NCBI GenBank assembly: GCA_045545665.1
Contig: JAZQBL010000001.1
Coordinates: forward strand, 1 to 64,000
From: RGIG7213 sp045545665
GTDB taxonomy: Bacteria > Bacillota > Clostridia > Oscillospirales > CAG-272
Direction: 5' to 3'
Length of the DNA stretch: 64,000 nucleotides
Under the pieces are notes generated by a model. The model made no database searches and had not been told where the DNA came from. It saw only the letters and a program-made list of their open reading frames with translations. Positions 36,227 to 43,664 of this stretch are shown here, piece after piece. A program made the translations under genes and the position numbers. Position 1 is the first letter of the stretch; every line of letters starts with the position of its first letter.

Positions 36227-36262
36227 AAAGCGTATGATCCTTATTACAGAATCATACGCTTT
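36227..36262. terminator. Bidirectional terminator ending the ruv-to-ATPase run
   Basis: AAAGCGTATGAT / ATCATACGCTTT, a perfect 12-bp stem with a 12-base loop, A-rich before and T-rich after, between convergent genes. Confidence 0.85.
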
Positions 36263-36264
36263 GT

Positions 36265-36660
36265 TTATGTTCTATTTTTGTAAAAAGGGAGTATTAAAAT
36301 CGAAACGATCGAAAGAAATAATCCTATCATAAAATACAGAGCAAAAGCATCGGTATTTCTTCCCGAGTTGTTTATGACACCTACAACAATACATCCGCAT
36401 ATAAATGTACCGCAGCCGGCATTCCAGAGATTAAATGACACCCTGTTGATATTTTTTTTCGATATTAATAACGGCACTGAAGGCACAACACCCATCAGAA
36501 GCGGAAATAAGAACATATATTTCATATGAATTGAGACCATTCCGTAACTAAAATGAGTATATACTGCATTAAATATAATACACAAGACGGAAATGATAGA
36601 ATACGTTATAAGTGTTTTCTTGTATCTCTTTTTATTAATATCCGATATAGACAATGTCAC
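36265..36660 (-). CDS. Small membrane protein of unknown function
   Basis: A 131-residue protein with four hydrophobic segments and a basic N-terminus (SDINKKRYKK). No family recognised. It starts with a GTG at 36660, preceded by AGAGAGGTAA, inside the last codons of the phosphodiester glycosidase gene (26-base overlap), so it is translated from the same message. This tight linkage suggests a shared envelope role. Confidence 0.6.
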   Translation of the reverse strand: MTLSISDINKKRYKKTLITYSIISVLCIIFNAVYTHFSYGMVSIHMKYMFLFPLLMGVVPSVPLLISKKNINRVSFNLWNAGCGTFICGCIVVGVINNSGRNTDAFALYFMIGLFLSIVSILILPFYKNRT

Positions 36661-37675
36661 TTACCTCTCTTTCGGTTGTTTTGTTTCCGATATTCACAGG
36701 ATTGTTAATTATCTTTCCGTTGAAATACATCGTTGAAGAGCCTCCGCCATCAAGATTATAAGCTGTTGTACAGCCGTATTCTTTCATGAATGTTCCAAGC
36801 TCGTATAATGATAATCCCTTGCTTTCATCGGTTCTTCCGTCGGAGACTACGAAGACGTAATGCAGATCGTCAATTATACCGATAGCGGTTCTCGGATTGC
36901 TTGCCAAAGCTTGACCTACCTCATCATTTAATCCGACTGTGACCGTTGAATTCTCCACAAGAAAAGGACCGAATGCAAACAGCTGATAAACACCGCTGTT
37001 TAACAGTTCATTTGCAGATATCTCTTTTTCGTTTACAGATTGAAAGCTTCCGTCGTACATCACGGCAAGATCTTCGAATTTATAATCTCTTCTTACGGAA
37101 CTTCTGTAAAGAACTCCGTTTTTTATAACGTATCCTTTCTTATCTGCTCCGTAATAATCGCCGTTTATAGCTAAAATTGCGTTGTTGTTTTTTGCCATTA
37201 CAGACGTTTTTTCACGAATGTTTGTGCCGAATTTTTCTTTTGCTATTGCGGTTTTGAAATATTCGGCTGAATTCAATATAACGTCGGCAACATATACCTG
37301 TGTGTCGTGTAAGCGAAGCGTCGTCAGGGTGATCTTTATTTTTTCATCCTCGTATGATGTATCGGTTATTACCGGATACGTAACGGATGGGGAAGTATCT
37401 ACAGCAGTAGTTGTTTCTTCTTTATCCGTGTCTTCGGATGTGATATCTTCATCTGAAGATGATGTTTGAGTATTTTGTTCAGATACCGTTTCGGTATTTT
37501 CGCCACTTGGTTTTTCTAAAAAAGAAAACGTTTCATCAGCTGTTATAAAACCTTCTTGGCCTGCTTGTACCTCTCTCGGTATAATAAAAGCGTCAAGGAG
37601 AATAAAGACAGACAGGAAGATCAAAAATATGGAATAAATAACCGCAAATAAATAAGGCTTTTTAAAAATGTTCAT
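36635..37675 (-). CDS. Phosphodiester glycosidase (NAGPA) family exported protein
   Basis: A 346-residue membrane-anchored protein: N-terminal membrane helix (about 8-30), a Ser/Thr/Glu/Asp-rich linker (about 50-100), then a NAGPA domain (about 150-346). Family features are AILAINGDYYG, NPRTAIGIIDD, VVSDGRTDESKG, and the very conserved AYNLDGGGSSTMYFNG followed by NPVNIGNKTTEREVSD. Relatives remove sugar from phosphodiesters; in bacteria a link to teichoic acid or capsule turnover is likely but unproved. ATG 37675 is favoured because AGGAAGGGG lies six bases before it. A TATAAT lies upstream near 37705 on this strand, with a poor -35. Confidence 0.85.
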   Translation of the reverse strand: MNIFKKPYLFAVIYSIFLIFLSVFILLDAFIIPREVQAGQEGFITADETFSFLEKPSGENTETVSEQNTQTSSSDEDITSEDTDKEETTTAVDTSPSVTYPVITDTSYEDEKIKITLTTLRLHDTQVYVADVILNSAEYFKTAIAKEKFGTNIREKTSVMAKNNNAILAINGDYYGADKKGYVIKNGVLYRSSVRRDYKFEDLAVMYDGSFQSVNEKEISANELLNSGVYQLFAFGPFLVENSTVTVGLNDEVGQALASNPRTAIGIIDDLHYVFVVSDGRTDESKGLSLYELGTFMKEYGCTTAYNLDGGGSSTMYFNGKIINNPVNIGNKTTEREVSDIVYIGY

Positions 37676-37808
37676 CGGCAACCCCTTCCTGATTTTGATG
37701 TCATTATACTCTATAAAAGTGTTGTGAATGTGAAAACACGGTGAATATTAAAAAAGGATGCAGAATTTTTCTGTTGTTCTAAACGGAGAATTAGCCGACA
37801 CAAAACTT

Positions 37809-37848
37809 CGGCAGAGAACTTGTTTTCTCTGCCGATTTGTGATATAAT
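37809..37848 (+). promoter_or_regulatory. Promoter of the small gene at 38086, overlapped by a hairpin
   Basis: -35 TTGTTT (37820-37825), 17-bp spacer, -10 TATAAT (37843-37848). A perfect 10-bp inverted repeat CGGCAGAGAA / TTCTCTGCCG (37809-37818 and 37825-37834) has the -35 box in its loop. It may be an operator, or a terminator for a minus-strand transcript. Confidence 0.55.
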
Positions 37849-37862
37849 GAGTTTAACAGAAA

Positions 37863-37912
37863 GCCTCCCTCCGAGAGGGAGGTGGCACGGCGCAGCCGTG
37901 ACGGAAGGAGCC
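37863..37912. repeat. REP-like palindromic repeat, copy 1
   Basis: Two nested palindromes: CCTCCCTC-CGA-GAGGGAGG and CACGGC-GCA-GCCGTG, ending in CGGAAGGAG. It resembles the CTCCCTC...GAGGGAG repeats scattered between genes in gut Clostridia. It lies in the long leader before the gene at 38086, in inverted orientation to copy 2. Confidence 0.7.
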
Positions 37913-37953
37913 TGCGTAACTTTGAAGTTTTGATATGTTTTATTGTCACGCAT

Positions 37954-38074
37954 TCTCCCTCACCCGACTTCGTCGTGAGCTCCCTCCCAGAGGGAGCCTC
38001 AGGGCGTGTGTAGCCATAGGTGTATGGGCTTTGCCATATGCCTTTGTAATACAAAGGCGAAACTTGCGATAAAA
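37954..38074. repeat. REP-like palindromic repeat, copy 2, with extended tail
   Basis: Core 37954-37998: CTCCCTCACCCGACTTCGTC and GCTCCCTC-CCA-GAGGGAGC. The tail carries a perfect GCCTTTGT-AAT-ACAAAGGC hairpin at 38040-38058 and ends before the GGAGG ribosome site. I recall near-identical core-plus-tail units in other gut Firmicute sequences, so this is probably a dispersed element of about 120 bp. With copy 1 it fills most of the 404-base gap between 37675 and 38086. Confidence 0.65.
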
Positions 38075-38085
38075 CGGAGGAAAAT

Positions 38086-38439
38086 ATGTACGGACTTGTG
38101 AAAGTTTATGATCATAAAATAATTGCAATCAATCAAAACGATTCAACTATTGTTGTCCGAGACGGAAAAGACGTTCATACCATAGAACTCAAAATTTGTG
38201 CTGATAACTTTAAGAAAGAACACGGCGATTCTAATGGAATGTGTGTCGGCGATAGAAATGCTGAAGGCAAATATTTTTGTTTGAATACAAGTGGCATTAA
38301 AACCATGATTTATTTTAAGAGGCTTTATATTTGTAATCTGTCCGGTAAAAAGATTCTTTTTGGAAACAGAATACAACGATTTCATCAATTGCAAAAAGCA
38401 ATTACACAATTAGGATATAGAACATATGACTTGACATAA
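38086..38439 (+). CDS. Unknown small protein
   Basis: A 117-residue protein, basic and rich in strands, with no signal peptide or membrane helix. It has four cysteines but no paired CxxC motif. No family recognised. The start is well supported by CGGAGGAAAAT before the ATG and by a promoter about 240 bases upstream. The stop is followed by a strong terminator. It stands alone, flanked by dispersed repeats, and may be an accessory insertion. Confidence 0.6.
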   Translation: MYGLVKVYDHKIIAINQNDSTIVVRDGKDVHTIELKICADNFKKEHGDSNGMCVGDRNAEGKYFCLNTSGIKTMIYFKRLYICNLSGKKILFGNRIQRFHQLQKAITQLGYRTYDLT

Positions 38440-38444
38440 AAATT

Positions 38445-38472
38445 CCCCGACAGACTTTGAAAATCTGTCGGG
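38445..38472 (+). terminator. Terminator of the small gene at 38086
   Basis: CCCCGACAGA / TCTGTCGGGG, a perfect 10-bp stem with an 8-base loop, followed by TTGCTCTTTGTT. Confidence 0.8.
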
Positions 38473-38504
38473 GTTGCTCTTTGTTGACTGCAGATCATTT
38501 TTTT

Positions 38505-38554
38505 CGTAGGGGCGTTCTGTGAATGCCTGGGGGCGAACACAGTTCGCCCCCTAC
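38505..38554. repeat. GTAGGGGC-type dispersed repeat
   Basis: GTAGGGGCGTTCTGTGAATGCC is followed by a near-perfect hairpin GGGGGCGAAC-ACA-GTTCGCCCCC (38528-38550). Such GGGCGAAC/GTTCGCCC units are frequent between genes in gut Clostridia as I recall. It lies between two convergent genes and may end either transcript. Confidence 0.6.
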
Positions 38555-38638
38555 CGTGGTGTTGGGTAACTGTTTCGTAATTTCTCCGATAAGAACATCA
38601 CGCTTTTTGCCTGCATCCTTTTTTTATATTATTGAATA

Positions 38639-40600
38639 TCAGAAATAATTTCTCGTTATGTTTTCAAGGTCTGTCTGTGTAACCGTACCGTTTTTGTCAA
38701 AGTCGGCGGCAAAGTTGTAACCGCTTATAGATATACCGTTTATCATCTTTTTGATCCTTAAAACGTCGATACCGTTTACTGTGCCGTTTCCGTCAAAGTC
38801 GCCCATTACCGAAATAAGAGCGGTCACAACACATACATCGTTTTTGTAACGCTTTATAAAACAGCCGGAAGCGACGGTGTCTGATGACGACATTTTGTTG
38901 CCGCTTGCGCTGTAAACAGAGCACGTATCAACATCTATATTTGAGAGTAATTCCGAAACGGTAGTTCCGGGTTTTATACCGAATAGAACGTTTTGACCTT
39001 GATACGTTTCATATGAGTATCCGCTTGTGCTTGATACGGGAATCGTTGCAAGATCACTTGAAGTAACGGTAAGATCGATTACCGCAACAGGGTAAGCCTG
39101 CGTTCCTGTTTTCGTTGAAAGAACACCTGTAGTACCTTTTATTACAATGGTGTGAGTACCGATAGGTAAACTGCTGAGATCAATGGTACCGCTGTAAGCG
39201 TTTACCGAGTGTGTCGGATAACCCGCAGAAGAGGTACTGCTCGTAATGTCGGAACGGTATTTTGACGTAAGCTTTGTCCACGTTGTTGAACCGTCGATAC
39301 TGTATGAAAAACCTGTAACGAGCTTTGTAGTAACACTCCAACCGGATATATACAACTGAGAGCTTTCGGAAAGATCTACCGCGTGTGACATAATAACAGG
39401 TGTTGAGTCGCCGGAAGAATGTATAGTAGGTGTATCAACGCTTGCAAGATAGGAATATTTTTCGCCCGAGAAATATGTACCGGGGTCTGTCGTATATTCA
39501 GGCATGCTCGAATATACGGGAATGATGAATTTGTATTTTGCATCAAGGTTTGTCTGAAGCGCATACTGCATCGTGCGTCCTTCGGAATAGGGAGCCATAA
39601 GATTTTGCATATACTGTGCTTCGAAGTTCATAGATGAACCGTTGCTGTACTTACTTCTTGCGTCAACGTTGAATTTTTGGTAATAAAGTGTGTGGCGGTA
39701 TGTAGCAAGGTATACGTCACGGAGCTTTTTAACACCGCCCTCGATCGCCTTCATACGTGTGTTCCATCCGGCGGTTTTTGCTTCCTTCATACCTCCGAGC
39801 CAGATGTTGAAGTATCCGTCGCCGTAAGCACCGATGTTAAAATAGTTATAATATCCGTCGTACTGCAAAAGGGTGCTGTCATAGCCTGAAGATGGAGCAT
39901 CGTTTGTTCCGTTTAAATAAGAGTTATAAAGCTCTGTTCCGCACTTTCCCGAAATAAGAGGACTTGAACCGGCAACCCCCTGTTCCTGTCTTAATCTTGC
40001 TGCGATGAAAATGGGGTTGATATTGTAAGTGTTTCCGAGATTGAGAAAATACTGTGCATACGTAAGTGTGTTTCCGCTGTCGGGAATGACTGTGTTTGCC
40101 ATAAAAGTACCCGCTAAAGCACTTTCGATATCAGCAACCGAATATGTTGTTGTGTCCTTGTAAAGGGTAAGAAACATAAATATGTGTCTTTCGTCAAGGA
40201 AGTTTCTCGGGTCCATTGCGTATTCAACGGCTGCTCTGTTTGCGGGATACCATCCCGAGTCGTACTCTGTGTAATTTTTAAGATATGCGCTGCCCGTGGA
40301 CTTTGAAACGAGGTTCGTGTCCTCCGGATCAAGTTCCTCGGAAATTACGTAATTCCATGTGTAATTTATTCCGTAATGCTGATAAGACATTCCCGTGATA
40401 TCAGCTGCCTCAAACTCCCAATTCGGGTGTATAAAATGAAGCTTTGCAAGCTTTACTGCATAAGATTCCGGAAAACCCGAATCGAGCAAAGACTGATAGT
40501 ATGTATCGTATTCGCTTGCAGAAACGCTGATGAACGGTATACACGTCAGAAGTGTTGCCGCTGTGAGGATAAAAGCTAAAAACTTTTTCGACGGTTGCAT
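38639..40600 (-). CDS. Secreted glucosaminidase with C-terminal dockerin
   Basis: A 653-residue exported cell-wall hydrolase. A signal peptide ends near VSASEYD. The first half holds a GH73/LytF-like endo-beta-N-acetylglucosaminidase domain (about 90-290), with RLRQEQGVAG carrying the probable catalytic Glu and an NIGAYGDGYFNIW segment. Strand-rich domains follow (about 360-530), then a TVSE-type pre-dockerin module (about 545-597) and a canonical type I dockerin (600-653) with both calcium loops intact (GDFDGNGTVNGID and ADFDKNGTVTQTD). ATG 40600 has AAAGGAGCACAAA before it. A dockerin on a peptidoglycan hydrolase points to the cohesin protein at 11795 as possible anchor. Confidence 0.87.
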   Translation of the reverse strand: MQPSKKFLAFILTAATLLTCIPFISVSASEYDTYYQSLLDSGFPESYAVKLAKLHFIHPNWEFEAADITGMSYQHYGINYTWNYVISEELDPEDTNLVSKSTGSAYLKNYTEYDSGWYPANRAAVEYAMDPRNFLDERHIFMFLTLYKDTTTYSVADIESALAGTFMANTVIPDSGNTLTYAQYFLNLGNTYNINPIFIAARLRQEQGVAGSSPLISGKCGTELYNSYLNGTNDAPSSGYDSTLLQYDGYYNYFNIGAYGDGYFNIWLGGMKEAKTAGWNTRMKAIEGGVKKLRDVYLATYRHTLYYQKFNVDARSKYSNGSSMNFEAQYMQNLMAPYSEGRTMQYALQTNLDAKYKFIIPVYSSMPEYTTDPGTYFSGEKYSYLASVDTPTIHSSGDSTPVIMSHAVDLSESSQLYISGWSVTTKLVTGFSYSIDGSTTWTKLTSKYRSDITSSTSSAGYPTHSVNAYSGTIDLSSLPIGTHTIVIKGTTGVLSTKTGTQAYPVAVIDLTVTSSDLATIPVSSTSGYSYETYQGQNVLFGIKPGTTVSELLSNIDVDTCSVYSASGNKMSSSDTVASGCFIKRYKNDVCVVTALISVMGDFDGNGTVNGIDVLRIKKMINGISISGYNFAADFDKNGTVTQTDLENITRNYF

Positions 40601-40661
40601 TTTGTGCTCCTTTGTTTTATTCATTTGCCCACTGAAAAATTCGTATGACATTAATGGTACG

Positions 40662-40690
40662 ATTATAATATATTTTTTGAAAAATATCAA
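40662..40690 (-). promoter_or_regulatory. SigA-type promoter of the glucosaminidase gene
   Basis: On the minus strand: -35 TTGATA (40690-40685), 17-bp spacer, -10 TATAAT (40667-40662), about 60 bases before the ATG. Confidence 0.75.
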
Positions 40691-40713
40691 GAGGTTTTGA
40701 TTAATTTTGACTA

Positions 40714-40723
40714 TTTCGACAAA
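40714..40723 (-). promoter_or_regulatory. Candidate Spo0A box
   Basis: The minus strand reads TTTGTCGAAA, a full match to the 0A-box core TGTCGAA, about 25 bp upstream of the -35 of the glucosaminidase promoter. Confidence 0.4.
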
Positions 40724-40943
40724 AAAATAAATCGTATTTTGTGAGTAATTAACAAAAATACGTTTTACATTAACAAAAAAATGAAGATGCGAAGGGAAAA
40801 ATTTCGTACTTATATTCATAATTTTCCAAAAAAGGGCGCATTTTTTTTTGCACTGTACATAAATTTTTAAAGAAGACAAGACAGCTCGAATGCGAAAAAT
40901 GATGAATAATGTAAAAACAAAAGATAAATTTTATTCTTTTCTA
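40724..40943. other. AT-rich divergent intergenic region with a direct repeat
   Basis: No gene seen. ATTAACAAAAA occurs at 40748-40758 and 40769-40779, a 21-bp period on one DNA face. CGTATTTTGT / ACAAAAATACG (40733-40762) can fold into an AT-rich hairpin over the first copy. The rest up to the hup promoter shows nothing I can name. Confidence 0.4.
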
Positions 40944-40972
40944 TTGATAAATTTAATAAATGATGATATAAT
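40944..40972 (+). promoter_or_regulatory. SigA-type promoter of hup-rqcP
   Basis: -35 TTGATA (40944-40949), 17-bp spacer, -10 TATAAT (40967-40972), 37 bases before the hup ATG. Confidence 0.8.
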
Positions 40973-41009
40973 GTAGATACAGAAAAAAGAAGTAGGAGAG
41001 TAACTACCA

Positions 41010-41285
41010 ATGAACAAAACAGAACTTATTGCTGAAGTAGCAAAAAAATCAGGTCTTACAAAAGTACAGGCTGAAAATGCAGTTAATGCCGTTGTTGCTT
41101 CAATGACTGACGCACTCGCTGACAATGACAAGATTCAGCTTTCAGGTTTCGGTACTTTTGAAGTAAAGGAACTTAAAGCAAGAGTTGGTATTAACCCCAG
41201 AACAAAGGAAAAAATGGAGATCGCTGCATCTAAGCGTGCTGTTTTCTCCGCAGGAAAGAAGCTTAAGGACGCTATCAACAAATAA
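41010..41285 (+). CDS. hup: HU family DNA-binding protein
   Basis: HU is the main histone-like protein that bends and compacts DNA. At 91 residues it has the standard length, with MNKTELIAEVAKKSGLT at the start, the FGTFEVKE strand, the DNA-binding arm ARVGINPRTKEKMEI and the closing FSAGKKLKDAINK. AGGAGAGTAACTACCA precedes the ATG. Its stop overlaps the rqcP start by one base (TAATG). Confidence 0.97.
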   Translation: MNKTELIAEVAKKSGLTKVQAENAVNAVVASMTDALADNDKIQLSGFGTFEVKELKARVGINPRTKEKMEIAASKRAVFSAGKKLKDAINK

Positions 41286-41527
41286 TGCGCCTTGACAAAT
41301 TCCTTAAGGTCTCGCGAATTATCAAACGCCGAACGGTTGCAAATAATGCCTGTGATACAGACCACGTTACCGTAAACGGAAGACCCGCAAAAGCATCCTA
41401 CGATGTAAAAGAGAATGATATCATACAAATAACCTTCGGAGACAAGATATTGAAGGTTAAAGTCAAAGATGTACGTGAACACGTCCTCAAAGCTGACGCA
41501 AGTGAGCTTTACGAAGTTATTCAGTAA
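41285..41527 (+). CDS. rqcP: RqcP, S4-domain ribosome quality-control factor
   Basis: RqcP (formerly YabO) works with RqcH on stalled 50S subunits, stabilising the P-site tRNA during alanine tailing. The 80-residue protein is a single S4 RNA-binding domain: MRLDKFLKVSRIIKRRTVAN, VTVNGRPAKASYDVKENDII and the closing strand. It is translationally coupled to hup. In many Clostridia yabP, yabQ and a divIC/ftsB gene come next; here a terminator follows. Confidence 0.93.
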   Translation: MRLDKFLKVSRIIKRRTVANNACDTDHVTVNGRPAKASYDVKENDIIQITFGDKILKVKVKDVREHVLKADASELYEVIQ

Positions 41528-41563
41528 CGTCGATGATTTTTGGATTGTTTATACAGTCCTGAT

Positions 41564-41597
41564 AACGGCAGCTGTCATAAGGCAGACTGCCGTTTTT
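41564..41597 (+). terminator. Terminator of hup-rqcP
   Basis: AACGGCAG / CTGCCGTT, an 8-bp stem with a 15-base loop, extended by TTT. Confidence 0.75.
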
Positions 41598-41604
41598 ATA
41601 TGAC

Positions 41605-41629
41605 AAAGCCGTCGGAGACCGACGGCTTT
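41605..41629 (-). terminator. Terminator of the topoisomerase-SpoIID operon
   Basis: AAAGCCGTCGG / CCGACGGCTTT, a perfect 11-bp stem with a 3-base loop, just past the stop of the SpoIID-like gene on the minus strand. Confidence 0.85.
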
Positions 41630-41632
41630 TGT

Positions 41633-43651
41633 TTATTGCATTTTAAGATATTCTTCGTATGTTACAAGCTCGGTATTCGGGAAGTAGGAAAGAAGGATCT
41701 TATCGTAGGAATACCCAAGCTCGCCAAGGTCGCGTATTCCGATCTGCGACATTCCCGCACCGTGACCGTAGCCTTTTCCGATAAAGATAAAATTACCGTT
41801 TTCTTCCTCAGCTTTAGTTTCGGAGTTGTTGAGCGCACCGTTTACAAAATTTTCAGCTTCGGCAAGGACGTCAAGTGTGACAGGACCGCTTGAAGTGGAA
41901 ACGGAAAGTATATTGGGTAACGCAGTCGTTTTGATCCCCGTCGATGTGATGACGTGAATTTTTTCGGCGTTTTCGGTACCTAATATTTTGAGTCCGTCGG
42001 CAGTCATAACGTGTATACCGGTCGATGTCTTGGGAAGACCGTCTTCAATTATGCCGTTATGAGATATTACGAAGTTGGCGCTCTTCAAATATGCACCTAT
42101 TGAGTTTTTCACGTTTCTCGTTCTTACCATCGTTTCCTGATTGCCGTGAATATCCGTGACCGTCATAGAATAGACGTATGAAGAATTTTCGCAAAGTCTG
42201 TTTATTTTTATATCCTTTATGGCATCTTTCAGCTTTGTATATCCCTGGCTTCTGAGATATTTGCAAAGCTCCTCGGGCGTTGCTTCATATTGCCATACGC
42301 CGTATTTGTGTGTTTCATACTTTTCCCACGGCGTAAATTGACCGACAAGGTATTTTTGCGGTAACTGATTCCAGACTTCGTGCGCCGCCGCTATGGAGCC
42401 TCCTGTAACGGCGGAATAGTATGCTGTTGCGGGCTTGCCGTCACACACAGACAAAAGTCCCTTGGTTTCAGCCACAGCTTCCCGTACGACGGCGTTTACT
42501 CTGTCGTGTCCCAAAGAGGTCTGACATTCCGAATCGGAACAAAGATCACAACCGTACGCTGAGTGTCTGCCGAGGTTTGCATATGCGTACGTACGCACAC
42601 ATATAGCAAACGCTTTGAGCGTTTCTTTGGGCCAGGCGCTTGATATCTCCCACGGAACGACACTCTCGACGTATTTTTCCATTTCCGATATCATTATAAG
42701 AGTTATGGCATCTTTTCCGCTGCCGTCATATCTTTTTGCTTCGAATATACCGGGCCAATAATATCCCGACTGTATTTTTATATAGTTTTCCTCGCCGTCT
42801 TCCTTTATGGGATAACATCCGAGTCCGTATTCAAAGGACGACAGATAGTAAAAGAGTATTTTCCCGCTTTGATGATCGAGTATTTTAAGCTCGTTTTCAT
42901 CCGAAGGTGAAATTACGCTCAGCTCTCCGTAAGTTTCAGCTAAAGCAGCCGATGCTTTATTTGCTTCACTTTCGGTGAAATATTCACCTATAAGTATTCT
43001 GTGTTCGCCGTTTATGTAAGCGGGAATGAATTTAGTATCTTCATCGTTTTTCTGAAGAAGCGAAAGGGAAGTCTCCAGATGCGTTGCGTGGGCGTAAACT
43101 GTGGGAAGAAGTAAATGATATCCGCCGACGGTCGCAACCGAAAGATTGGAGGTGGAGCGGTAATCCCATTTTGATGATGATTCAGAATGTTTATAAAGAT
43201 TTCCGCCTTTTGCAAAGCAGAGGTCCGATACGTCCTTTATGGAATACAAATATCCGAACTCATGGTCCTCCGTCGTTGAATAAAGATCGAAGCCGAACTG
43301 ACCGTGAGACGGGCGCAGGCGGTAGCTTTCTTTTGAGTCGGATCGGAAAAAGATGGCAACTCGCAAAAGAAGATCGTCTTCTTTGAATATCGGCTCGGGT
43401 ACGTAAGGATCCTCGGGTGGAATGACGGGATATCCTCCCGTGGACGAATCCGCGGTGTCATCCGTTGTTTCGTCTGTAATTTCATCCGTTGTATCGGGAG
43501 AAGTTGTTTGGGGATCCTCAGATTCCGTTTCCGTGTCTGTTTGGATATCGGATTCCACGGCGTTGGTCTGTACGGCGGCATATGCAACGATACCTAAAAC
43601 GAACATCGCCGCAAGTAATATCGAAACTATCCTGATAAGGTTTTTGTTCAT
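41633..43651 (-). CDS. SpoIID/LytB-domain exported protein
   Basis: A 672-residue exported protein: membrane-anchor or signal helix (about 5-27), a Thr/Asp/Glu-rich linker (about 32-80), a region of unknown fold (about 85-300) that includes a possible SPOR-like part (ILIGEYFTESEANKA), and the SpoIID/LytB domain (about 315-530) with ISEMEKYVESVVPWEISS, WPKETLKAFAICVRTYA and HDRVNAVVREAVAETKG. It ends with GKGYGHGAGMSQIGIRDLG, the hallmark of the family. SpoIID is a lytic transglycosylase of spore engulfment, but LytB-type members act in vegetative walls; the long N-terminus favours the latter. ATG 43651 has GGTGG before it. Confidence 0.87.
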   Translation of the reverse strand: MNKNLIRIVSILLAAMFVLGIVAYAAVQTNAVESDIQTDTETESEDPQTTSPDTTDEITDETTDDTADSSTGGYPVIPPEDPYVPEPIFKEDDLLLRVAIFFRSDSKESYRLRPSHGQFGFDLYSTTEDHEFGYLYSIKDVSDLCFAKGGNLYKHSESSSKWDYRSTSNLSVATVGGYHLLLPTVYAHATHLETSLSLLQKNDEDTKFIPAYINGEHRILIGEYFTESEANKASAALAETYGELSVISPSDENELKILDHQSGKILFYYLSSFEYGLGCYPIKEDGEENYIKIQSGYYWPGIFEAKRYDGSGKDAITLIMISEMEKYVESVVPWEISSAWPKETLKAFAICVRTYAYANLGRHSAYGCDLCSDSECQTSLGHDRVNAVVREAVAETKGLLSVCDGKPATAYYSAVTGGSIAAAHEVWNQLPQKYLVGQFTPWEKYETHKYGVWQYEATPEELCKYLRSQGYTKLKDAIKDIKINRLCENSSYVYSMTVTDIHGNQETMVRTRNVKNSIGAYLKSANFVISHNGIIEDGLPKTSTGIHVMTADGLKILGTENAEKIHVITSTGIKTTALPNILSVSTSSGPVTLDVLAEAENFVNGALNNSETKAEEENGNFIFIGKGYGHGAGMSQIGIRDLGELGYSYDKILLSYFPNTELVTYEEYLKMQ

Positions 43652-43664
43652 TTTGTCCACCGTG

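Noticed and set aside
37863..38074. CRISPR array or transposon remnant at the palindromic repeats
   Set aside because: There are only two unequal copies in opposite orientation, with no regular spacers and no transposase or cas gene nearby; they fit dispersed REP-like repeats better.
40601..41009. Possible riboswitch or small RNA in the AT-rich gap between the glucosaminidase gene and hup
   Set aside because: The sequence is AT-rich with only weak pairing, no known aptamer core and no terminator-antiterminator pair.
41633..43651. Canonical SpoIID sporulation protein
   Set aside because: The domain is present, but the protein is about twice the length of SpoIID, has an acidic linker and extra N-terminal region, and lies in a topoisomerase operon; a vegetative LytB-like role is at least as likely.
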